Part shown: positions 26,494-34,760 of the stretch, piece after piece
How positions within the stretch are numbered: position 1 is the first letter of the stretch
Layout of the letters: every line of letters starts with the position of its first letter
NCBI RefSeq assembly: GCF_025151995.1
Contig: NZ_CP102290.1
Span: forward strand, 372,001 to 436,000
DNA from: Ruminococcus gauvreauii
GTDB taxonomy: Bacteria > Bacillota > Clostridia > Lachnospirales > Lachnospiraceae
Length of the DNA stretch: 64,000 nt
Direction of reading: 5' to 3'
Position numbers and translations under genes: made by a program
Notes under the pieces: generated by a model
What the model was told of the DNA's origin: nothing
The model's database searches: none
Seen by the model: the letters and a program-made list of their open reading frames with translations, nothing else

Positions 26494-26988
26494 CTAAACC
26501 GCACGAATGCGCGGCACTTCATCAATATGCAGGTATTTGCTTACACATTTTATGATCAGATCATGCTCTGAGACGGGATCCATACCGGATACGAGAATGG
26601 CTCCTATCACACCCACTTCTTCGACCCGTATCGGGAATCCGCCTCCGCTTGCTGCAAAATCCTTGCAGTCCGGAAATCTCTCTTCCAGTGTCTCTCCGGA
26701 TTCTCTGAGTACCATCGCCAGATGCAGGCTGCTCCGTTCTGTCATCATGACCGTTTTTTGTTTCTTGGACAGCCACATTTCATTACAGAGATTTGTACTG
26801 TCGAATGCGTATTGAAACACGGTAAACCCATTGTTCAGCCGGATACTGATCACTGGAAATACTCCTCTTCTCTGCGCCTCCGCCACAAGCATGTTGCCCA
26901 GCGTCCACGCATCTGCATTCGTAAAATGAGAAAACTGAAGAATTTCTTCCTGCATTTCAAGTACTTCAATTACTTCACTAATCGTCAT
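26494..26988 (-). CDS. UPF0303 / GlcG-HbpS-like heme-degrading-domain protein
   Basis: 164 residues with the family pattern: a helical N-terminus, DAWTLGNMLVAEAQRRGVFPV, then ASGGGFPIR with VGVIGAILVSGM and a C-terminal DEVPRI. These UPF0303 proteins share a fold with HbpS and GlcG, and some bind heme or cobalamin-like ligands; function in Clostridia is not established. It is cytoplasmic, with no membrane segment. It stands between the convergent pseudouridine synthase and the prepilin peptidase gene and is probably monocistronic. Confidence 0.85.
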   Translation of the reverse strand: MTISEVIEVLEMQEEILQFSHFTNADAWTLGNMLVAEAQRRGVFPVISIRLNNGFTVFQYAFDSTNLCNEMWLSKKQKTVMMTERSSLHLAMVLRESGETLEERFPDCKDFAASGGGFPIRVEEVGVIGAILVSGMDPVSEHDLIIKCVSKYLHIDEVPRIRAV

Positions 26989-27063
26989 TTGAAATCCCTC
27001 CTGTCATGTCCGACAAATTTTATTATATTATACTGCAAATCCTGGTATTTTACAAATTATCCT

Positions 27064-27834
27064 TTATAAACCAAAAAAACTGAGATATCCCCTGATCAGA
27101 GGTTCTCCGAACATCTGACCGAAATATACGCCTATACACAGAAAAGGTCCGTACAGGAAATTCTTTTTCTTCTGTTCGTCATCTCCCAGCATTTTTTTTA
27201 GTGCATAGATTCCTCCGCAAAACACCGCAAAGGTAAAAGATACGAGCATGACTCTCCAGCCCGTAAACAGACCGCAGACAGCCATCAGGATAATCTCCTG
27301 CGCCGTAAATGCCGCCGGTATCCTGAGTTTAACACCGCTCAGCGGAAGGCTGATACAGAGACACCCTGCTATATAAGCAAGGTACTGCTGCTGATTCAAA
27401 AGCAGAAGCTGAAGAACTGCCAGGACCGTGATCAGCTTCAGCAATACATCCGGGATCTTTCCGGTATCCCACTCCGTGAGCCCGGTAACCGTCAGAACTG
27501 CCAGAAACGCATACATGAGACAAGCGCGTAACGTCCAGCCCAGACGAAAGACGCTGACCAGTGCAGTGACACCGCCCAGTAGTTCAACCCGCGAATAGCG
27601 AGCCGGTATCACCGTATCACAATACCTGCATCTCCCCCCCAGCTGCAGCCAGCTGACCACGGGTATCAAATCATCCACTGTCAGAACATGACCGCACGCC
27701 ATACACTGGTTACGCTCCTTTAATATCGAAATCCCCCTCGGAAGACGATATATCACAATATTCAGGAAAGAATAAAAACATGCACCCGCAGTAAATATCA
27801 AGAATATTCCCAGCAATTCCAGAAAAATCATCAT
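27064..27834 (-). CDS. Prepilin peptidase (A24 family) with altered second active-site motif
   Basis: 256 residues with about eight membrane segments. The N-terminal domain has FYSFLNIVIYRLP and two cysteine pairs (CMACG, CRYCD), the zinc-binding N-methyltransferase part of PilD/ComC enzymes. The first catalytic Asp is retained in TEWDTGKIPD. The second site, normally GxGDxKL, reads TAQEIILMAV, so Asp is replaced by Glu and the glycines are lost. Enzymes of this family cut leader peptides of type IV pilins and pseudopilins at the inner membrane. No pilin or secretion genes are nearby, and the substitution raises the possibility that the protein is inactive or altered. Confidence 0.85.
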   Translation of the reverse strand: MMIFLELLGIFLIFTAGACFYSFLNIVIYRLPRGISILKERNQCMACGHVLTVDDLIPVVSWLQLGGRCRYCDTVIPARYSRVELLGGVTALVSVFRLGWTLRACLMYAFLAVLTVTGLTEWDTGKIPDVLLKLITVLAVLQLLLLNQQQYLAYIAGCLCISLPLSGVKLRIPAAFTAQEIILMAVCGLFTGWRVMLVSFTFAVFCGGIYALKKMLGDDEQKKKNFLYGPFLCIGVYFGQMFGEPLIRGYLSFFGL

Positions 27835-27988
27835 ACCTTTTTCATTCCTTCATACTATTTATTAAATTATATCAATTTGATTGCAGTTCTTCAAGACAAC
27901 ATTGACATTTGTTTCTATTTTTTTCTGGATAATATTTCATTTTCCCGGTAATACTTACGATATCGCTCAAGAAAGGATTGGTATATAT

Positions 27989-28585
27989 ATGGCAGTAGAT
28001 TTTAAGAACAGTGTGACCAAAGACAACCTGATGCGTGCATTTGCCGGCGAAAGCCAGGCCAGAAACCGTTATACAATGGCGGCGTCCCAGGCGAAAAAAG
28101 AACACCTGCATGTCATCGAGGCAATTTTTACATTTACCGCTGATCAGGAAAAGGAGCATGCAGAGATATTTTACAAGCACCTGACTGAACTGGCTGGAGA
28201 ATCCATTTCCATCGACGGTGCATACCCGGTAGACATCGCTTCTGATGTTGCCCAGCTGCTGCGCTATGCTCAGCACAACGAGTACGAAGAACATGATGAT
28301 GTCTATAAACACTTTGCCGAGACAGCTCAGGAAGAGGGATTTCAGAATGTAGCGGGATCCTTCCGCATGATCGCCAACATTGAAAAGACACACGGAGACC
28401 GTTTCGGCCGTTTCGCCGATATGCTGGAGCAGGGCAAACTCTTTGTCGCTGAGGCTGAGACAGCGTGGATGTGCCTTGAGTGCGGCAACATCTATTACGG
28501 CACTGAAGTTCCGGAGCAGTGCCCTGTCTGCCACCATGACAAGGGGTATTATATCCGTCTGGAACTGGCACCGTTTGAAAACTGA
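27989..28585 (+). CDS. Rubrerythrin
   Basis: 198 residues. The four-helix diiron domain supplies the ligands in FAGESQARNRYTM, DQEKEHAEIFYKH, EEHDDVYKHFAE and ANIEKTHGDRFG, and a C-terminal rubredoxin-like Fe(SCys)4 site (CLECG and CPVCH) follows. It reduces hydrogen peroxide to water in the cytoplasm of anaerobes. The start at 27989 (MAVDFKNS) was chosen because AAAGGA is 11 bases upstream and the preceding codons do not belong to the family. Superoxide reductase follows 16 bases downstream, so the two form an oxygen-defence operon. Confidence 0.96.
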   Translation: MAVDFKNSVTKDNLMRAFAGESQARNRYTMAASQAKKEHLHVIEAIFTFTADQEKEHAEIFYKHLTELAGESISIDGAYPVDIASDVAQLLRYAQHNEYEEHDDVYKHFAETAQEEGFQNVAGSFRMIANIEKTHGDRFGRFADMLEQGKLFVAEAETAWMCLECGNIYYGTEVPEQCPVCHHDKGYYIRLELAPFEN

Positions 28586-28601
28586 GCAGGAGGGATTAAC
28601 G

Positions 28602-28997
28602 ATGGTAAAAGAGCCGAAATTTTTTATCAACAAAGAAAAAACCGTGATTTTTGACGCAATCCTCGGATGCGGTGATCAGGCGCTGTCCTGTGACTGCCAC
28701 TCCCTGGAAGAACTCGTTCCCAACACTTCCGAGGGTGCTTCCGAAAAGCATCTGCCGGTCATCGAGGTGAACGGGCAGCATGTCACCGTAAAAGTCGGAA
28801 GTGTCTTTCATCCGATGACAGAGGAGCACAGCATTGCATGGGTCTATCTGTTTACCAAAGCCGGATGCTGTCAGCGCATTTATCTGGACGGACTGTGTGA
28901 TCCGGTCGCCGAATTTGTATTAAACGAAAACGACGAACCGGCTGCAGCATATGCATACTGCAATCTGCATGGCTTCTGGAAAACCGAATACAAATAA
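28602..28997 (+). CDS. Desulfoferrodoxin (superoxide reductase)
   Basis: 131 residues. The catalytic Fe(His)4Cys site is supplied by VFHPMTEEHSIAWV and the C-terminal CNLHGFWKTE, and conserved His also lies in SEKHLPVIE. The N-terminal desulforedoxin centre is reduced: CGDQALSCDCH does not form the full Cys4 site, so this is likely a class II/III-like enzyme with only the active centre. It converts superoxide to hydrogen peroxide, which the co-transcribed rubrerythrin removes. The ATG follows AGGAGG with 7-base spacing. Confidence 0.92.
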   Translation: MVKEPKFFINKEKTVIFDAILGCGDQALSCDCHSLEELVPNTSEGASEKHLPVIEVNGQHVTVKVGSVFHPMTEEHSIAWVYLFTKAGCCQRIYLDGLCDPVAEFVLNENDEPAAAYAYCNLHGFWKTEYK

Positions 28998-28999
28998 AA

Positions 29000-29032
29000 A
29001 TATCGCCCGCAAACTTAAACTGCGGGCGATAT
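29000..29032. terminator. hairpin after the rubrerythrin/desulfoferrodoxin operon
   Basis: A perfect 12-bp stem, ATATCGCCCGCA/TGCGGGCGATAT, with a 9-base loop and ATCTTTT downstream. It sits between convergent genes. Confidence 0.75.
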
Positions 29033-29037
29033 ATCTT

Positions 29038-29718
29038 TTAGTCAGGCTGAGAAATCTCCGGCTCCGGCTGACCGCCGCGTACTTCTTTTCCCAGAAATCT
29101 CTGCAGCGGTTTTTGAAAACAGCGTGTATACAGTTTGATGAACAACCCGACGCCAAACGCGGCGATCAGTGTTCCCTCCCGAATTCCCCTGAATTCCTTC
29201 AAAAAGCAGATTGATAAGACCGCAGAAACTGCAACGACGGACCAGTCAAAAAAGATTTTCGTCGTGGACATCGGCCGTTTCGTCCGGATCGCCAGCGCCT
29301 GGGCAACCCCTTCTGCGGGCAGTGACATGATATCCGTCTCCACGTACAGAAAAATTCCAAATCCCAGAAGCGCCATACTGAGCACAACATAGAATAACTG
29401 GATTCCATATCCGGAAGCTTCCGGAAGGACCGCAGCTGCCAGGCGGTTCGTAATGCTGATAAACCCCCCTGAAACTGCCGAGACAGCGATCTGAAGGATG
29501 TTCCGCTTCGGAAACTGTCTTCCAAGCAGCAACATCTGAAGCAGCACATAGCAGGTAAAAATAGCAGTGGTACAGATTCCCATATCAATCTTTAATATTT
29601 CACTTGTGACATACGGTATGGTATCTATCGGAGATACTCCGAGATTCGATATAATCGACGCTGATACGCCGAATGCCATGATAAACAACCCCACCAGATA
29701 AATGATCAGTCTTTTCAT
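29038..29718 (-). CDS. YczE/YyaS/YitT family membrane protein
   Basis: 226 residues and five or six membrane helices. The N-terminal LVGLFIMAFGVSASIISNLG, followed by SPIDTIPYV, and the later FLYVETDIMSLPAEGVAQAL are the conserved signatures of the YczE family. Function is unknown; B. subtilis YczE is encoded near the surfactin/Sfp locus and affects a non-ribosomal product there, but no such link is visible here. It is divergent from the dipeptidase gene and convergent with the desulfoferrodoxin gene. Confidence 0.85.
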   Translation of the reverse strand: MKRLIIYLVGLFIMAFGVSASIISNLGVSPIDTIPYVTSEILKIDMGICTTAIFTCYVLLQMLLLGRQFPKRNILQIAVSAVSGGFISITNRLAAAVLPEASGYGIQLFYVVLSMALLGFGIFLYVETDIMSLPAEGVAQALAIRTKRPMSTTKIFFDWSVVAVSAVLSICFLKEFRGIREGTLIAAFGVGLFIKLYTRCFQKPLQRFLGKEVRGGQPEPEISQPD

Positions 29719-29769
29719 ATGATGTCTTCCCCCTTATACTGCTTTTATTGTATCAGCGATTCCTTTTTC

Positions 29770-29797
29770 TTGCAATGAAAAACTTTCATGTTACAAT
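29770..29797 (+). promoter_or_regulatory. putative promoter of the dipeptidase gene
   Basis: TTGCAA and TACAAT are separated by 16 bp, 29 bases before ATG 29826. Confidence 0.5.
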
Positions 29798-29825
29798 AGA
29801 AGAAAAAACAAACGAGGTGCCTGTG

Positions 29826-31247
29826 ATGTTCATGGAAAAACTCGAGTCCCTGAAACCTGTGCTGTTGAAAACATTAAAAGAATTCGTAAGCATACGAAGC
29901 GTTGCAGGTCCCGCCGCCCCCGATGCCCCTTTCGGCACCGGAGTGCGGGAAGCGCTTACTTATATCCTGGATCTCGCCAGACATGACGGCTTTTCTGTCA
30001 GGGACACTGACGGATACGGAGGCCATATTGAATTTACCGGACTTACCGATGAGATTGTCGGTATCGCGGGACATTTGGACGTCGTTTCAGAGGGTAACGC
30101 TTCCGAGTGGACCACGCCTCCTTTTGAACCGGTTATCCGCAACGGATACCTTTACGGGCGCGGAGTCATCGATGACAAGGGACCTCTGCTGGCCTGCTAT
30201 TATGCAATGAAAGCGCTTAAAGACTGTGGGTTTTCTCCTGCAAAAACGATCAGGCTTATTATCGGATGCGATGAAGAGACTGACTGGAAAGGCATGGAAT
30301 ACTATCTGAGACAAGAGTCTGCACCTGCCTGCGGATTTTCTCCTGATGCCGATTTCCCAGTCATCCATGCGGAAATGGGCCTTCTCGTTTGCAGCCTTGA
30401 CAAGGTTTTCCGCACATCATGCGATGCAGCCCGGAATCCGGATCATATACAGCTGCTGTCATTTACAGGCGGCTCCGCTCCCAACGTAACAGCCGGTTTT
30501 GCTTCCATAATTCTGGAATGCGGCCTACGCGCAGCTGATGTCACGGAATATCTCACCTCCTGGCAGAATGCTCATCCTGACAAAACTTGTACGTTTGAGT
30601 CAGACAAAACATCCATCTCGATAACAGTCGGGGGAAAGGCTGCTCACGGTGCCACTCCGGAAAAAGGCTTGAATGCTATCAGCATGGGGTTTGACCTGCT
30701 GTCAGGGCTTGCCTTTTTTACCCGTGAAGTCTCGGAAATGATTCAGTTTTACAATGAGCATATCGGATTTGATTTTCACGGAGAACGCATCGGCTGTGGA
30801 TTTTCCGATGAAGTATCGGGGAAACTGGTACTGAATGTCGGAATGATCGAATGGAATGCCTCCCGCTTCCGGCTGACACTGAATATCCGATATCCGGTTA
30901 CCGCAGATGAAGACAGTGTGTATGCGCCGCTGGAGGAGCTCACCTCACATGCAGGATTATCCGTAACACGTCAGGATCATCTGCCGCCGCTCTACGCCGC
31001 TGCCGACACGCCCCTGGTTGCAGCCCTGATGGATGTATACCGCCGGCACACGGGGGATACCAGAACATCGCCCGCTGCAACCGCCGGCGCCACGTACGCG
31101 CGCGCCATCCCCAACACGCTTGCGTTTGGCCCGCTGTTTCCAGGCGAACCGGACCTGTGCCACCAGACAGACGAATGTGTTTCTGTCGATCATCTGATGC
31201 TGGCCGCCCGTATATATGCAGACGCAATCTACAGCCTGTCCCGGTAA
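29826..31247 (+). CDS. M20 family dipeptidase (PepV/Sapep-like)
   Basis: 473 residues. The zinc-binding and catalytic positions are in GHLDVVSEGNASEWTTPPF (first His and catalytic Asp), YGRGVIDDKGPLLACYY (bridging Asp), GCDEETDWKGMEYY (catalytic Glu) and DADFPVIHAEMG, with the last metal His near GPLFPGEPDLCHQ. The central lid domain has VGGKAAHGATPEKGLNA. The family hydrolyses dipeptides in the cytoplasm. The frame is open further upstream, but ATG 29826 has GAGGTG six bases before it. Two membrane protein genes and yaaA follow closely, so the four may be co-transcribed. Confidence 0.92.
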   Translation: MFMEKLESLKPVLLKTLKEFVSIRSVAGPAAPDAPFGTGVREALTYILDLARHDGFSVRDTDGYGGHIEFTGLTDEIVGIAGHLDVVSEGNASEWTTPPFEPVIRNGYLYGRGVIDDKGPLLACYYAMKALKDCGFSPAKTIRLIIGCDEETDWKGMEYYLRQESAPACGFSPDADFPVIHAEMGLLVCSLDKVFRTSCDAARNPDHIQLLSFTGGSAPNVTAGFASIILECGLRAADVTEYLTSWQNAHPDKTCTFESDKTSISITVGGKAAHGATPEKGLNAISMGFDLLSGLAFFTREVSEMIQFYNEHIGFDFHGERIGCGFSDEVSGKLVLNVGMIEWNASRFRLTLNIRYPVTADEDSVYAPLEELTSHAGLSVTRQDHLPPLYAAADTPLVAALMDVYRRHTGDTRTSPAATAGATYARAIPNTLAFGPLFPGEPDLCHQTDECVSVDHLMLAARIYADAIYSLSR

Positions 31248-31287
31248 TCGGTAAAGCAAACGGATTCTTTACTTTCAGGAGGTAATT

Positions 31288-31953
31288 TTGAAAAAACAAA
31301 TCTTAATATATCTGTCTCTGGAAACACTGCTCTTTCTCTGCTTTCTGTTCATGGATCTCACAGGAACCGGGGACAGCACGCTGATCAAATATGCCGGTAT
31401 TTTACTCTGCCTGATTTTTCTTCTCGTGTGCAGGCACACGGATGACAGCCTGCTTGTCTTCACTGCACTGCTCTTCACCGCAGGAGCGGATTTATTTCTG
31501 CTGGTGATCGGCCGCTGGTATACGGCCGGGCTGCTGCTGTTCTGTGTGGTGCAGATACTGTACGGTATCAGGCTTCGTAACTGGAAACAGAAACCTTCTC
31601 AGCCAGAATGGCTGCTTCGCATTCTGCTGCCCGTACCCTGCTTTCTGTTTCTGTATGTTCTGAACGGCCTGACGCTTCTTTCGGCAGCCGCTTCGTTTTA
31701 CGGCGTCAACCTTATCTTCAACGCAGTGAAAAGCATATCATTTGCAGCTGATGGACTATCAGAGCGGCTGTTTTGTATTGGTTTATGGTTGTTTTTATGC
31801 TGTGATATCTGTGTTGCCGTCCATAATACGGGCCTCAGAATACACACGCTGCAGCATTTCGCCGACTTCGGGATGTGGCTCTTTTATCTGCCTTCACAGG
31901 TCCTGATAGCGTTATCCTGCTGCACTTTCTTACCAAAGAGGAGGACTTTATGA
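31288..31953 (+). CDS. YhhN-like (TMEM86/lysoplasmalogenase family) membrane protein
   Basis: 221 residues with about eight membrane segments. The layout and the acidic positions in FTAGADLFLLVIGRWY and LWLFLCCDICVAVHN, with a final FYLPSQVLIALS, resemble the YhhN family, whose animal member TMEM86 is a lysoplasmalogenase. Plasmalogens occur in many strict anaerobes, so the link is reasonable but unproven. The start is TTG 31288, five bases behind CAGGAGG; no ATG competes. The stop overlaps the start of the next gene (ATGA), so the two are coupled. Confidence 0.65.
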   Translation: MKKQILIYLSLETLLFLCFLFMDLTGTGDSTLIKYAGILLCLIFLLVCRHTDDSLLVFTALLFTAGADLFLLVIGRWYTAGLLLFCVVQILYGIRLRNWKQKPSQPEWLLRILLPVPCFLFLYVLNGLTLLSAAASFYGVNLIFNAVKSISFAADGLSERLFCIGLWLFLCCDICVAVHNTGLRIHTLQHFADFGMWLFYLPSQVLIALSCCTFLPKRRTL

Positions 31954-32621
31954 TACGTACAAAAATATATTCCCTGCTGACGACTCTGACTGGTTTCCTC
32001 GGGTCTCTTTCTTTTGCCATTGCCGTTCCAATCCTTTTCCGCCCCTTTTATTATCTTCAGATCGGACCGCTCGGTATCATGGAGACCAGCGGTTATTCCT
32101 ACGATACAATAAGGCAAGCGTATGACTCTGTTCTGGACTATCTTCTGTTTGGGGGTGAATTCAGTACCGGAAACCTGGCATGGTCGTCCTCCGGACGTGC
32201 TCATTTCGAAGACTGTCAGCGGTTATTTCATCTGGATTTTCTGATTGTGATACTTTCTGTCCTGCTGCTGCTCTTGCTGCTCACTCTGGAATATCGGAAA
32301 AAAATAAAACTGTATCGTTTCCGGCATCTGCACCCTCTGTTCTACAGCGGCATTCTGAATATCACGCTGCTGATAACGATCGCAGTCTGGGGGCTTACGT
32401 CGTTTGATTCATTTTTCCGTGTTTTCCACATGCTGCTCTTCCCCGGGAAGGATAACTGGATTCTGGATTCCGGAACAGACGAAATTATCAAAATCATGCC
32501 GGAACAGTTTTTCTTTAACTGCGCTGCACTGATTGTAACGATTCTTCTGATTTTCAGTATGCTTTTTCTTATCCTGTCACTCAGAAGTAGAAAACACCAT
32601 CGGAAAGGTTCTCACGAATGA
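31950..32621 (+). CDS. TIGR01906/DUF1461 family integral membrane protein
   Basis: 223 residues with a four-helix layout: TM1 near residues 8-28, a large extracellular loop containing DYLLFGGEF and SGRAHFEDCQRLFH, then TM near 98-115, 135-155 and 190-213. The loop pattern (a short 'Y/F L ... F..E..H..D' run) is characteristic of the DUF1461 family of Lactobacillales and Clostridia. Function unknown. It starts with ATG 31950 behind GAGGAGG and overlaps both neighbours by four bases, so it is translationally coupled to the YhhN-like gene and to yaaA. Confidence 0.75.
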   Translation: MIRTKIYSLLTTLTGFLGSLSFAIAVPILFRPFYYLQIGPLGIMETSGYSYDTIRQAYDSVLDYLLFGGEFSTGNLAWSSSGRAHFEDCQRLFHLDFLIVILSVLLLLLLLTLEYRKKIKLYRFRHLHPLFYSGILNITLLITIAVWGLTSFDSFFRVFHMLLFPGKDNWILDSGTDEIIKIMPEQFFFNCAALIVTILLIFSMLFLILSLRSRKHHRKGSHE

Positions 32622-33367
32622 AGATCATCATATCTCCTGCCAAAAAAATGAATATCGTTCAGGATTTTGACGGAACACTCACACAGCCTGCGCTGCTTGA
32701 CAAAACTTCACAGATCTGCCGTGTCATGAAAGAAATGAGCTTAGAACAACTGGAGAAGCTCTGGCACTGCAGCCGGAAACTGGCTCTGACGAATTATGAG
32801 CGCCACCAGACCATAAATCTGCACACGGGTCTCTCGCCGGCGCTTCTGACATATGAAGGTCTTCAGTATCAGTATATGGCTCCACATGTATTCACCGGGA
32901 ACCAATGGGAATATGTCTTACATAACCTTCGTATTCTGTCCGGATTTTACGGCGTGTTAAGGCCTTTTGACGGCGTCGCGCCATACAGGCTTGAGATGCA
33001 GGCACCGCTTACCGTCGGTCACAGGGCAAATCTGTATGAATACTGGGGAAGCTTACTAGCAGAAAATCTGTGCGCAGACGATGACCTGATTGTAAACCTC
33101 GCCTCCCACGAATACAGTAGAGCCGTACTGCCCCACTTGCCCGGACAGGTCGCCTGTATCACCTGTGATTTCAAAGAAGCGGTGAAGGGACGCCTGATCA
33201 CAAAGGGAACCCATGCCAAGATGGCCCGCGGTGAGATGGTCCGTTTTCTCGCCGGCAATGACGTCTCCGGGCCGGACGGGATCAAAGAATTCCATGGCCT
33301 TAATTATGAGTTTCAGCCATCCTTATCTTCCGGTGAAAGATATGTATTTGTCCGGACTTCCGATTGA
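32618..33367 (+). CDS. yaaA: Peroxide stress protein YaaA (DUF328)
   Basis: 249 residues, full length. It begins MKIIISPAKKMN and has YEGLQYQYM, RILSGFYGVLRPFD (the conserved SGLYGLLRP motif of the family), NLASHEYSRAV and KGTHAKMARGEMVRFL. E. coli YaaA limits free iron and DNA damage during peroxide stress and binds DNA. The start overlaps the preceding gene by ATGA. It is the last core gene before the acquired operon; about 190 bases with no recognisable gene follow. Confidence 0.92.
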   Translation: MKIIISPAKKMNIVQDFDGTLTQPALLDKTSQICRVMKEMSLEQLEKLWHCSRKLALTNYERHQTINLHTGLSPALLTYEGLQYQYMAPHVFTGNQWEYVLHNLRILSGFYGVLRPFDGVAPYRLEMQAPLTVGHRANLYEYWGSLLAENLCADDDLIVNLASHEYSRAVLPHLPGQVACITCDFKEAVKGRLITKGTHAKMARGEMVRFLAGNDVSGPDGIKEFHGLNYEFQPSLSSGERYVFVRTSD

Positions 33368-33559
33368 CGGGAGCCTCATTTTAGCAAGGACACTTTTGAA
33401 TTTTGGGGCGCTCTGAATATTAAAGATTTATTTTTCAATGATTATTTTTATTGATGTGCACTTTCTATCTCTTTACCGCTACAAAAAACTTTTCGGCGGC
33501 TAAAATTATTAATAACTTGTCCGATCGTATTGCCTCCCTTGCTCCGCTGCTCGTGTCTT

Positions 33560-34246
33560 TTAATATTTAGAAACTATAACAGCTTTTCTGTTCAAATCCT
33601 CATCAACAAGAAATTTCCATTCACAAAAGCGTTTTTCCATCTTCTCGTCGCCATACTTATGATCGATGTGCTGCCCAAAACGAGTTCTCGCGACAATCCC
33701 CCTGTGTCGTTTTGCCCACCGCACAATACATAGGAAAGTCATAATAAAGTTGATTGCCATAAATACTGCGAATGCAAACGTGAATGCCACACAAAGGGGA
33801 TTGCGGAAAAATTCGTACCACCCCGAAAATTCAGGAACGATATACCCGGCGAACAGTACTCCGGCAGCACCCCATACGAGTGTCATTTTCAGACAAATCA
33901 AGCCTTGCAGATTCAGGAAGTTTTTGCTGTAGTCCCACGCTTTCATCCGCAGTCCGTATCGGAGCAAAGCACCGCATAAATATTCGATCACGGTTGCGTC
34001 TGCTGAAAATAATACAAATTGCCAGCCTAAGTGCAGATTTGAATAATAAACAGCACCCAAATAAAAAACAACTGCGCCGATGCCGTAAATGATGCAGAAC
34101 GGGCCCCATATTGTCACAGTATGAGTTTCCCATTTTTGCTTTCGGACAAAACAAAATATTCCTTCAAGGAGCATTCCAAGCAGACTGCCGGCAATGAACA
34201 GCCAAAAGAGAAAAGAGAAGTTCGTATATGGAATTCCGTTTGGCAT
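33560..34246 (-). CDS. CmpB-type putative ABC transporter permease (PF06541-like membrane protein)
   Basis: 228 residues, five or so membrane helices. The N-terminus FLFWLFIAGSLLGMLLEGIF and the run TIWGPFCIIYGIGAVVFY match the family named ABC_trans_CmpB, a label that rests on little evidence. The tail is hydrophilic and basic (AKRHRG, HKYGDEKMEKRFCEWKF). ATG 34246 follows AAAGGAG, at a long spacing of 11. It is the last gene of the ten-gene operon that starts with marR at 43648; no clear terminator is visible after it. Function unknown. Confidence 0.7.
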   Translation of the reverse strand: MPNGIPYTNFSFLFWLFIAGSLLGMLLEGIFCFVRKQKWETHTVTIWGPFCIIYGIGAVVFYLGAVYYSNLHLGWQFVLFSADATVIEYLCGALLRYGLRMKAWDYSKNFLNLQGLICLKMTLVWGAAGVLFAGYIVPEFSGWYEFFRNPLCVAFTFAFAVFMAINFIMTFLCIVRWAKRHRGIVARTRFGQHIDHKYGDEKMEKRFCEWKFLVDEDLNRKAVIVSKY

Positions 34247-34292
34247 GTTTCTATCCGCTCCTTTCATACGCACGCAGCATTTTCCGAGTTCG

Positions 34293-34760
34293 TTAATCGC
34301 TAACCCATTTCATCATATCCGGCATGGGGACAAATCCCGTTTTGCTGTAAAGCCCTTTTCCTGCTTCAGAGGTCTCCAAATAAATTTTGGATATATTTCG
34401 CTGTACAGCCTGGTTAACAAGCCATTGCACGATGGCTCGTCCGATTCCCTGCCCCCGAAATGTGGGGAGGGTGTAGATGTTCATCAAATAAGCACACTGT
34501 CCTGTCGGATTTTCCGGAGAAGGCATTTCCCGATAAAGACATACGCCGCCACAGCCGATGACTCTGTTTGCATCACAAGCAAAACAGGCAATATGCGTAT
34601 CATCCTGGAGCGCCGTCTGATAGTAGCGTCGATTTTCCCGCTCCAGCTCGTTTAGCGGAGTCTCATCAGGAATAGAAAACACTTCTCGAAGAACGGTCAT
34701 CCTCCAATCCATCAGCAAATCAATATCCTCAAGAGTCGCTTTTCGGATTTCTATACGCAT
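34293..34760 (-). CDS. GNAT family N-acetyltransferase
   Basis: 155 residues, a single GNAT domain. It has IRKATLEDIDLLMDWRM at the N-terminus, YLMNIYTLPTFRGQGIGRAI carrying the acetyl-CoA pyrophosphate loop (R-G-Q-G-I-G) and a C-terminal YSKTGFVP. The acceptor is not predictable. Its start codon shares one base with the stop of the adenylation gene (TAATG), so it is made in step with that enzyme. Within the operon it could acetylate the product or substrate of the adenylation/esterase pair, but this is inference from position alone. Confidence 0.9.
   Translation of the reverse strand: MRIEIRKATLEDIDLLMDWRMTVLREVFSIPDETPLNELERENRRYYQTALQDDTHIACFACDANRVIGCGGVCLYREMPSPENPTGQCAYLMNIYTLPTFRGQGIGRAIVQWLVNQAVQRNISKIYLETSEAGKGLYSKTGFVPMPDMMKWVSD

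Noticed and set aside
33368..33559. Left boundary of the acquired operon as an attachment site
   Set aside because: I found no direct repeat matching the right side and no integrase gene; the exact left end stays undefined.
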